A stretch of DNA of 64,000 bases from Conchocele bisecta (lineage: Eukaryota > Mollusca > Bivalvia > Lucinida > Thyasiridae). Below the pieces are notes generated by a model, which worked only from the letters and a program-made list of their open reading frames with translations, was not told the origin of the DNA and did no database searches. A program made the position numbers and the translations under genes. Location: assembly GCA_029237695.1 (NCBI GenBank), contig CM055275.1, forward strand, positions 6,439,131 through 6,503,130, read 5' to 3'. Of the stretch, positions 45,234 to 52,989 are shown piece by piece. Position 1 is the first letter of the stretch. The number at the start of each line of letters is the position of its first letter.

Positions 45234-45802
45234 CTGTCTGTTTCACGAAAGCTGCCCAAATTTTACGGCTATATAAACAATTCAAAAAGAAGATTTCTTT
45301 TGATAATATTAAATTAAAGGGAAAAAAAAGAATGAGCCTTCTTTTTATTTCGTGAAATTTGGTCAAATATTGATTTTATTGCGAAAACAAAATTTCCCCA
45401 TGTTAAATCCCCATAGACATCTTCACGGAGTGAAGATGTCTATGGGGATTTAACATGGGGAATTTTTTTAGAATTTCAGAAATACTGGACCGATTTTTTA
45501 AATTTAACTTTTGTTTTCTTAGTTAGATCATATCCAAGCTATCTAGTCAGGTTTCGGAGTCAATTTCCAAAAATTTTCGTTTTTTTGACTCCTCCCACAC
45601 TGCCTTACCTCTTTTTCCCCCATGTTAAATTCTCATAGACAAATCAATTTTTCGTAATAAAATCAATATTTGACCAAATTTCACGAAATAAAAAGAAGGC
45701 TCATTCTTAAATTTTCCTTTAATTTAATATTATCGAAAATAATATTGTTTTTGAATTGTTTATATAGCCGTAAAATTTGGGCAGCTTTTGTGAAACAGAC
45801 TA
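45234..45802. mobile_element. CTGTCTGTT-family MITE inserted in the CXC motif
   Basis: TA at 45232-45233 and 45803-45804 flank ends CTGTCTGTTTCACGAAA and TTTGTGAAACAGACTA. Removing it and one TA joins CKKGYN and IGHCGC in frame. Near the centre, 45405-45470 is a near-perfect palindrome (ATCCCCATAGACATCTTCAC and its complement). Confidence 0.85.
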
Positions 45803-45876
45803 TAGGTCATTGTGGATGTTCACGAGCAGCTATGGCATGCTCAACACTATGTTCATGCATGTGCATTGCCTCGTAT

Positions 45877-46199
45877 TAACTTCACAAACAATTGGTGTTC
45901 TTTTTTGTCATTGTATGTCATATATCAGCCGCATACTGTAAAAGGACCGTACATCATTTAATACGCGTATCGCGGGTATGTTGTACGGATCTAACAATGG
46001 GATTAGAATATAACCATTGTGTTGTTCGCAACATGACAGATTCAGTGACCGTATTTGTAACAGCATTGCTCAAACCAAACTTCCCAGGTACACATGCCGG
46101 TTTGAGGCGACTCTGTTCTTAAATGCTGTAAGACCCGTTGTTTCAATTGACGGCCCACATGATCCATTCAATATTTGTAACAAATTTGTGACAAATTAC
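45877..46199. other. No gene recognised
   Basis: Open frames of 76-77 codons without recognisable motifs follow the pseudogene. Confidence 0.35.
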
Positions 46200-47220
46200 G
46201 CTAAAGTAAATACTAGTACTATCGTTGACATGGATTCACAGGCAGCGTAATACTTACTGGCGTGTGTATTAGCAACACAGTTGATTTCGAATAATAAGTC
46301 TGTATTATAGCGCTGCGTGCTTGGTAAGCACACCCAGAGAAACCATATCATTATTGCTGAGCAAATAGTCACAAAATATGGCGATAATAACGCAAAGATA
46401 TGTAAATTTAGACAAATGCGCCACTAGGTGGCTCCACCTAGCAACGCAGTTGTCATGGAAGCAAAGTATGTTATGCATAATTGTGTATGCATGTCTTTGC
46501 TGTATTGCCATATAATAAGATTGAGAACGTCAAGTAAAAATGTAGTTGTGGGCATTCCATTTATTTGGGAAGGTGAGCCACCGTGTGGCACCACAGGGCG
46601 CCACCGGGCGCTGTCGAGATGGTTCTATATCCTCTGTTGGTTGATTACATTTATGATATCTACCTGTGTATAAAGTATCATGCTTGTTTCCAAAATGGCA
46701 CAGATAATTAATGGTAAAGTACACACTACCGTTGACTTAAATTCACATGCAGTGTAATACTTACCGGCGTGTGTACCCTAGCAACACAGTTGATCCAGAA
46801 TAATAAGTCTGCTTTACAGCTGCAAGCATGGTAAACCCACCTAGAGTATTACTGAGAAAATAAGCAAATATTTACAAAAATATGACCAAAATGAGCCAAA
46901 AAATGGGTAAATTTAAAACAATGCGCCACCAGGTGGGTCCACCTAGCAACGAAGTTGTCATAGAAGTGAGGTATTGTTATGCCTATGCATATTTCTGGTG
47001 TACTGGCTTATAATAAGATTGAAAACTCACTATTAAACCTGTATTTATGGGCATTCCATTCACGTGGGAAGGTGAGCCACCATGTGGCGCCATTATGTGG
47101 CGCAACAGGGCGCCACCGGGTGCTGTCAAGGTGGTTCTATAGCATATGCTGCTTACATTTATGATATCTACCCGTGTGCAACGTTTCATGTTTGTTTCCA
47201 AAAGTGCACAAACATGTCCT
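46200..47220. repeat. Tandem duplication (~510-bp unit) with GGCGCCAC motifs
   Basis: GTAATACTTACTGGCGTGTG and AGCAACACAGTTGAT (first unit, 46247-46280) recur as GTAATACTTACCGGCGTGTG (second, 46755-). Both units contain AATGCGCCAC, GGTGAGCCACC and GGTTCTATA. The second unit's end is an inverted match to 41735-41880. Confidence 0.7.
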
Positions 47221-47520
47221 TATCCCACTGCACTAATGAGACAATATAATTGTCGACCGTTTCGCCCGAAGATACCCGAAGTCTGGTCACGGAAACTACC
47301 GAACATTAATTGGAGTACCTTGTAGCTTATCGCGCATCGAAACCGAAAGTACCGAATGAGATTAAAGCAGACGCTGACTGCTACCCCCGTTGTATTACCC
47401 CTTTAACAGTAAAGCATTGTAAACCGGGCACCAGCTGCGCAGATGTAAACAAAGATGGCGGAAGCCAGTGGAAGCAATGTGTGCAATGTGAAATGTTAGT
47501 TATATTCGGTATAATAAAGT
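47221..47520. other. No gene recognised
   Basis: A 70-codon frame (47310-47522) has several Cys (CYPRCITPL, CKPGTSC) but no family I know. Confidence 0.35.
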
Positions 47521-47657
47521 AAATGGTGCCCTTGGTTGAGGAGGATATTGTGGATTATCTCCCCTCGAGAACATTATTTCCCTTGGCTGCGCCTCGGGAG
47601 ATAATGTTCCCTCGGGGAGATAATCTCCAATATCGCCCTCAACCAAGGGCACCATTT
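47521..47657. mobile_element. 137-bp palindromic element
   Basis: AAATGGTGCCCTTGGTTGAG and GGATTATCTCCCCTCGAG pair with CTCGGGGAGATAATC and CTCAACCAAGGGCACCATTT. Confidence 0.85.
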
Positions 47658-47681
47658 ATATAATGTCTCCGATATTTTAAC

Positions 47682-47997
47682 CTGTCGCCTATTTCATCAA
47701 ACTTACAAAGTATACTTATCTAGGAAATTTTACTTTGAGGGAGAAATTTTCAATTTAATGTTAGATTGAAAATTTAACATTATAATGAATTTAATACATT
47801 ATCACAGCCATTTTGGCTGTGATAATGTAATAAGTTCAGTATAATAATTCTGCATACTTTTAATCATCGAATAAATGCAGTCGCTATAGCTCTATATGAA
47901 AAAAAATGCATTTCGGGACAAATAAATGATTTCTCCCTCAAAGTGTACTTTGCTTGAAAAGTATACTTTGCAATTTTGATGAAATAGGCTACAGCTA
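47682..47997. mobile_element. MITE of the AAAGTATACTTAT family
   Basis: CGCCTATTTCATCAAACTTA and AGTATACTTATCTAGG at the left; CTCCCTCAAAGTG and TTGATGAAATAGGC at the right. The centre is a second palindrome (TTATCACAGCCATTTTGGC). Confidence 0.8.
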
Positions 47998-48248
47998 TGT
48001 GGATTTAATCACTGTAATCACTATAATCGAGAACATTGATCGTAGAACTCAATATCTGTTTTCTGCGAAAGATGCTCCCGCCTCATTCGTTTCCAAATTC
48101 GATTGACAATTGGCACCACCCTCCCCCCGCAACCTGGCTATGTCCTTGTATACTGCAGGAGCTCGTGTCGTCGGGGCGGGTGGGATGGGTTGGGTTGTGT
48201 GGTAGTTCGGGTGGGTGGAGGGGACGGTGATGCGACACAGATACTTAC

Positions 48249-48399
48249 TTGCCGTCGAACGTCCAAACAGTGTTGTAGGATGACTTGATGCTGTAGGGGG
48301 CGCGACCCAGATAGTGCACCAGTGTGCCGATTCGGTGCACGATCATGGCCAAGAATTGGAGAATCAGCACACTCATGAATAACACCAACACCGCGAATC
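48249..48399 (-). CDS. Chitin synthase gene A, last membrane-helix exon
   Basis: 151-bp internal exon, acceptor (GTTACAG) at 48400-48401 and donor (GTAAGT) starting at 48248. It encodes FAVLVLFMSVLILQFLAMIV, then HRIGTLVHYLGRAPY and a polar run ending TVWTFDGK. The sequence QFLAM..HR.GTL.H after a hydrophobic helix is characteristic of the last C-terminal transmembrane region of metazoan chitin synthases, membrane enzymes that polymerise UDP-GlcNAc into chitin. It enters in phase 1, exactly matching the exon before it (NPL-G-F). If the donor were not used, TAA would follow FDGK at once, so a short alternative C-terminus is possible. Confidence 0.85.
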
Positions 48400-48578
48400 C
48401 TGTAACGGGGAGACAACTGGTATAACAAAGTGAATGATCATACAACATATTCGTAATCTGTTTCAATTACACACCATCTGCCATGACTATACGCCGACTG
48501 GAGGTGGAAACGAAATTGCCTGTGTGTAGGCTACCGATAAATGTACTGCTTAAACTGATTGTAACCAGTGTAGTAATT

Positions 48579-48984
48579 TATCAGGTAACCTGCCCTGTAT
48601 TGACCGAATACGTACTGACTGATAACATATTGTTGTATCAGGTATTGACCTGAGATCAACAGCCGGGCTACAACAAAGTGAAAACTGACGTTCCATTGGT
48701 CGGGTCACGTCACGTGACGTTACCGTATGACGTCAGTGTAATGACGCAACGTAAACAAGTCCGCGTTCTGTCCATATAATACGAAATCATCTAATGTCAT
48801 TTTCGAGCATAAAACGTTACCTGATAAATAGAATACCAGGCTAGTGTATTTTGATATCACGTTTATCATGCTCGGCTCGGAAACGGTAGGAATTCCTCGG
48901 CAAGCCTCGGAATTCCTACGCGTTTCATAGCCTTGCCTGATAAACTTGATACCAAAAGACACTAGCCTGGTATTCTCTATATAT
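48579..48984 (+). mobile_element. Family B terminal-hairpin element, full length
   Basis: 406 bp, the same length as the copy at 2679-3084, with only scattered substitutions between them. It lies in the intron between two chitin synthase exons. Confidence 0.85.
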
Positions 48985-49205
48985 AGCAGTCACACGATAA
49001 CCCGCAAAGTCTGAGTGCTATAATTTAAAATGATGTCTGAATTTGATTTTGGCGCATGCGCTGAATGCCGTTTCATCTGGATATATTTTTACGGACTACT
49101 TGCATATGGTTTAACATAAACATGTAAACGTCGAACAATATCACAGGTGCTCGTGACGTATATTTCTCTCACGTGATCAAATGGCGAGTTCACAGGTTAA
49201 CTTAC

Positions 49206-49334
49206 CGAGCGGATTCGCCCCGAACACGGTGAGTAGTTTGCCGTTGTTGGCCAGCGTAGTAATCAGGATGAGCCATAGCGTGTTGGACACGGCGAATATC
49301 ATCAACCACATGTTGCGCAGATCGCCTAGTTTAA
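49206..49334 (-). CDS. Chitin synthase gene A, penultimate membrane exon
   Basis: 129-bp exon (43 codons), acceptor AATGCAG at 49335-49336, donor GTAAGT starting at 49205. It encodes KLGDLRNMWLMIFAVSNTLW followed by LILITTLANNGKLL and TVFGANPLG. In metazoan chitin synthases the same order occurs after the extracytoplasmic loop: an LRN motif, a helix with N.LWL.L, then a short stretch ending in G before the last helix. Phase 1 at both ends agrees with its neighbours. The acceptor lies directly beside a 22-bp minisatellite region in the upstream intron. Confidence 0.85.
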
Positions 49335-49439
49335 CTGCATTTGGAGAGCAATTACAATTGGAAAGGAATTTCACTACAAAACTGGTGAACAGTTTTACTA
49401 CAGATGAAATGCAGTTTCAGTGGAATTGGAGCGAAGCTT

Positions 49440-49605
49440 TCCCTACAATTGAAGAGCAATTTCCCTAAAATTGAAGAACAATTTCCCTACAATTGAAGAA
49501 CAATTTCCCTACAATTGAAGAGCAATTTCCCTACAATTGAAGAACAATTTCCCTACAATTGAAGAACAATTTCCTTACAATTGGAGAACAATTTCCCTAC
49601 AATTT
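49440..49605. repeat. 22-bp minisatellite in a gene A intron
   Basis: CCCTACAATTGAAGAACAAT plus TT repeats about seven times with single-base variants. Confidence 0.95.
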
Positions 49606-49645
49606 CCCGTGGATGACGGCATGAGGCAATGCTCTTTCCAGTTTC
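49603..49645 (-). pseudogene. Displaced fragment of the FWK exon (first)
   Basis: GTGGATGACGGCATGAGGCA and TCTTTCCAG match GTGGATGATGGCACCAGGCA and TCTTCCAG of the exon at 51038-51196, with a short deletion. No splice site remains. Confidence 0.5.
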
Positions 49646-49739
49646 CAAGTTTCATACAATTACACGTAACAGCTAACCCATATATGTATATAGTACTAGA
49701 ACATGTGGTCTGTCGGCGCACTTAGGGCCACTCTTACAG

Positions 49740-50150
49740 AAACTTTCAAATAAATAAACGGTGAGACGGACGGACGATCAGTAGCGAGGGTAATTGTATT
49801 AATGTGGAAGGATGCATCATTACTAACTAATGCATGTGTGAATTGAAGATATTATCTGAAGGCAAACAGAATTATAGGTGATTTGAGAAACTCTTACACA
49901 AAGTTTCAAAACAATAAACAGACAGACGGACGGACGTACGATCAGTAGCGAGGGTAATTGTATTAATGTGGAAGGCACATATAGTTACTAAGTAATGCAT
50001 GTGTGCAACATGAAGATATTAGCTAAAGGCAAACAGAAATTATAGATGATTGGATAAACACAAACAAATAAATGGACGGATGGACGGATGGACGGACGGA
50101 CGGACAGGGTGAAACCTATAGGGCAGCGCCGATTCTCGATTCTCGGCGGG
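49740..50150. mobile_element. Pearl-like element: tandem core plus (GGAC)n
   Basis: Two to three units of ~170 bp (ACGATCAGTAGCGAGGGTAA, TAATGTGGAAGG, TAATGCATGTGTG) end in a GGAC/GGAT tetranucleotide tract (50074-50106) and CGATTCTCGGCGGGGGC. Tandem core followed by a tetranucleotide array is the layout of bivalve pearl elements (family knowledge). Confidence 0.6.
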
Positions 50151-50196
50151 GGCCTAAATATCAATGACACCAGTCTTGCATAATTTATTTCCTTAC

Positions 50197-50232
50197 CTTT
50201 CAGATCGTCATCTAGACCATAAGCTGTGGATG
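50197..50232 (-). pseudogene. Displaced 3' end of the FWK exon with donor (second)
   Basis: Encodes TSSTAYGLDDDLKG and then GTAAGG, nearly the same as PSSTAYDLDDDLKG-GTAAAA of the exon at 51038-51196. Upstream coding sequence and acceptor are missing, so it cannot serve as a full alternative exon. Confidence 0.7.
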
Positions 50233-50293
50233 ATGTCATAATACAATGTTGTATTCAGGTCACATACTATTTCCATTGTGATTTCACCGATGC

Positions 50294-50788
50294 ATTGTGA
50301 GGTATACGTGTATTGTGAGGTATACGTGTATTATGAGGTATACGTGTATTGTGAGGTATACGTGTATTGTGAGGTATACATATATTATGAGGTATACGTG
50401 TATTGTGAGGTATACGTGTATTGTGAGGTATACATATATTGTGAGGTATACGTGTATTTTGAGGTATACGTGTATTGTGAGGTATACGTGTATTGTGAGG
50501 TATGTGAGGTATACGTGTATTGTGAGGTATACGTGTATTGTGAGGTATACATATATTGTGAGGTATACATGTATTGTGAGGTATACGTGTATTGTGAGGT
50601 ATACATATATTGTGAGGTATACGTGTATTTTGAGGTATACGTGTATTGTGAGGTATACGTGTATTGTGAGGTATACGTGTATTGTGAGGTATGTGAGGTA
50701 TACATGTACGTGTATTGTGAGGTATACGTGTATTGTGAGGTAGACGTGTATTGTGAGGTATACGTGTATTGTGAGGTATACGTGTATT
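50294..50788. repeat. 18-bp minisatellite, about 27 units
   Basis: GTGAGGTATACGTGTATT repeats with the variant ATACATATATT. Because 18 is a multiple of 3, several frames stay open (VYVYCE and similar); there is no start context or splice signal to support a protein. Confidence 0.97.
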
Positions 50789-51037
50789 AGACTTGTATTA
50801 TGCTATGAATTCGGTTTATTGACAAGTCTACCGACTTTCCATGTTTTCAGAATCATATTTGCATTTAATTCTGCCGCGTTGTATGTTTTCAGACACTCTT
50901 GGAAAAGGGTAAAGCTCAAGATATTGAGTTTTACCATTTTCCAAATGTATCGAAAACGAAGAAAAGGACATAATAAATGCAAACATGCATCTTCAACATA
51001 GGACTCTTGGTTGAAATAAACCGAATTTATGTTTTAC

Positions 51038-51196
51038 CTTTGAGGTCGTCATCTAGATCATACGCCGTGGATGATGGCACCAGGCAAAGTTCGTTCAATC
51101 TCTTCCAGAACGTGTATTCGCTCGCATTGACCGTCTTCAGTTCGTAGACGGGTATCCCCTCCAGACAACTCTTCATCGCCATCACATTCAGCTCAT
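51038..51196 (-). CDS. Chitin synthase gene A, extracytoplasmic-loop exon
   Basis: 159-bp exon (53 codons), acceptor ATTATAG at 51197-51198, donor GTAAAA starting at 51037. It encodes ELNVMAMKSCLEGIPVYELK, then NASEYTFWKRLNELCLVPSS and TAYDLDDDLKG. E..FW..L...CL.P is a conserved feature of the loop preceding the last helices of metazoan chitin synthases. Phase 1 at both ends. NAS is a potential N-glycosylation site. Two partial copies of this exon lie in the next intron (49603-49645 and 50197-50232). Confidence 0.85.
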
Positions 51197-51475
51197 CTAT
51201 AATGGATTGTAGGAGATTACGTTATTTCTCATTCTCTATTTTCCTTTTTGGACCGGAGACTGCGGGGTCATGGAGTGCATGTCCGTGTCGCAATGAAGTG
51301 TGTTTATAATTTTGTAATTCGTTAGCTTACCATGGTCTCATTGTGGTATCTTTTTTTTCGGGTTACTGTACATTTTATTTTTATAGTCTTCCTATTTTTA
51401 AAAAAAAATGGGTTTCGCTATGAGGCGCGAAAGACGATAATTGACATCATAGGTGTCCACACTAGTTGTTATTCG

Positions 51476-51836
51476 TTAAAGGTACACGCATCTGTTCAGA
51501 CATCATCTGAGACATTTACTGGCAAAACAAACATGCATTCACCATTACCCCAAGTATTGATTTGCATTAGTATACGTTTTATAACAGACGTAAATTTCCA
51601 CACTGATATCAGGGGCGATAACTGTTTCCTTCAAATGTTAACGGACATTAGTATTTATTATCTGTATGTATTTGTTGATGTGCAATGATCTGTCGAAAAT
51701 AGTATTTGTTCAGATGACGCATTTAATTAGCATAAATAATTTTAAAATATCACACCTCATTTGCATATGAAAATAGCCTGATACCACCGCGAGTCACTAT
51801 CAGTAAAATAAAGATTACTAAGTGATTATATCTGGA
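51476..51836. mobile_element. Family C element, right end lost
   Basis: TTAA-AGGTACACGCATCTG, then GATATCAGGGGCGATAACTG, TCATTTGCATATGAAAATAG and GAGTCACTATCAG; the body stops near 51836, 21 bases before a chitin synthase donor. Confidence 0.75.
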
Positions 51837-51856
51837 TACTGTGACCATCTGTTTAC

Positions 51857-51910
51857 CTCGTGTTGGATTTCGGAGTTTCCTAATGGCGTACATGAGTCGC
51901 ATCACATGAC
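51857..51910 (-). CDS. Chitin synthase gene A, 54-bp exon
   Basis: A short exon between acceptor ATTTGCAG (51911-51912) and donor GTAAAC (starting 51856), encoding HVMRLMYAIRKLRNPTR. Enters and leaves in phase 1, so the reading R-D-E-L runs on into the next exon. A basic stretch before the extracytoplasmic exon is plausible for this region of the enzyme, but the sequence alone would not identify it; the splice phases and neighbours do. The next exon upstream is not in the window, so the preceding intron spans at least 51911-64000. Confidence 0.7.
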
Positions 51911-52268
51911 CTGCAAATACATACGTAAACCTTTTAAGCAAGTGTATTGCATAACTGTTACAGCGACTTTCACAGTATAACAACACGGTGTAACAAAACG
52001 GTGTAATAAAAATCATAACAAAGTAGTGTAATAAATATGCAAATGGGGCTGGTACAGAAAACACGCCAGGCGGTCATTACAACTTTAACGTATTGTGCTG
52101 TGTTTATGCAATACATGTAATACATCATTTGTGTTGATTTAATATGATATTTATTAAACTCGTTGACTGATATCATAAGAAACTCGACATAACCGCTTTT
52201 CTTATGAAATACAGTAAACTCGTTTAATAAATATCATGTTAAATCATCACTCATGTAAAATTCTCTAA
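51911..52268. other. Intron sequence; nothing recognised
   Basis: AT-rich, with ACGGTGTAACAAAACGGTG and related short near-repeats at 51990-52030. No gene. Confidence 0.4.
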
Positions 52269-52830
52269 TGTCTGTTCCACGTTTTTCTGCCGACGAACTT
52301 TTGGCGATTAAACGCGTTTATTCTTAAAAATATTTAAATGTAAGTATGTTTTCATCAATAACAAAAATGTCACCCTCCCCCAAAAAAATGCGTTTGATGA
52401 AATTCCATCAAATATTGATTGTATAGCGAAAAAACGATTTTCAATTTAACATGGGGAGAAAAGAGATGGAAGCGCTGGGGAAGGAGTCAAAAAACGAAAT
52501 TTTTGGAAATTGACTCCGAAACCAGTCCTGGCTAGATAGCTTGGAAATTATTTAACTAAGAAAACAAAAGTTAGATCTTGAAAATCAGTCAGAAATAAAA
52601 AAGTATTAAAGAAAAAATAGTTTTAGCACCCATGTTAAATTCCCATAGGAAAATCGTTTTTTCGCAATAAAATCAATATTTGACGGAATTTCATCAACTA
52701 ATTTTTTTTATTGGATGGGGAGGTGGGGGGGGGGGGGCGTGACTTTCTTGTTATTGATGAAAAAGTACTTATATTTAAATATTGTTTCAGATTTAATGTG
52801 TTTAATGGCCGCAAAATTTGTAACAGACAG
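52269..52830. mobile_element. CTGTCTGTT-family MITE, copy like 5464
   Basis: TGTCTGTTCCACG and TCTGCCGACGAACTTTT at the left match the 5464-5898 copy; AATTTGTAACAGACAG then TA at the right. GGAGGTGGGGGG at 52720 is a local G-run. Confidence 0.8.
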
Positions 52831-52989
52831 TAGAAATAGGCCGGATACTGTACAGTGGAATCTCCCTAAACCGAACACGACGATAACGTTTGTAATCTGA
52901 TTCTTGTATGCGTTTCTTCGTTATTTATCTCAGACGATAATGTACATTCATGGTTGCACAGCATCCAACTACGTTAAATGCCTGATTTA

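Larger units (their letters stand above)
42722..45876 (+). pseudogene. Multi-copy TGCDT/CXC-type invertebrate protein, broken copy
   Basis: Readable blocks in order: PYESEPGHYLETMSQEMREL (from 42755); an Arg/Lys-rich block before 43080; HETTPAVQTKFAKQVASLV (43377-43433); CLSTIISSSADTPT; DGAAIVHLLEPKTV; DVVWDSYVKYSLKEST; KRGMGTRRRVVG; VDTDVLVLAIAYAD (44407-44448); SALPAF and TGCDTVSAF; GRGKKSVWQVFPEI; LMYDRTSELIDVNE; TAYEGGHVWGQVMSPTMEL; PDYWGWSKTDDGWEPHWTLL; ELIKCSCKKG; and after an interruption GHCGCSRAAMACSTLCSCMC (45804-45866). I recognise this as a family repeated many times in mollusc and cnidarian genomes, ending in a CXC cysteine cluster; its function is unknown to me. Frameshifts, stops and two inserted elements (44576-44839 and 45234-45802) make it a pseudogene. 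It lies antisense in a chitin synthase intron. Confidence 0.75.

Noticed and set aside
49181..49725. Plus-strand frames around 49181-49725
   Set aside because: They are antisense to a phased chitin synthase exon and run on into the 22-bp minisatellite.
50278..50790. 170-codon frame repeating VYVYCE
   Set aside because: An 18-bp minisatellite gives open frames automatically; overlapping frames on both strands are equally open.
3302..51910. All chitin-synthase-like exons as one gene
   Set aside because: The N-terminal-type exon lies downstream of the C-terminal exons and their stop codon on the same strand, so one collinear gene cannot contain both.
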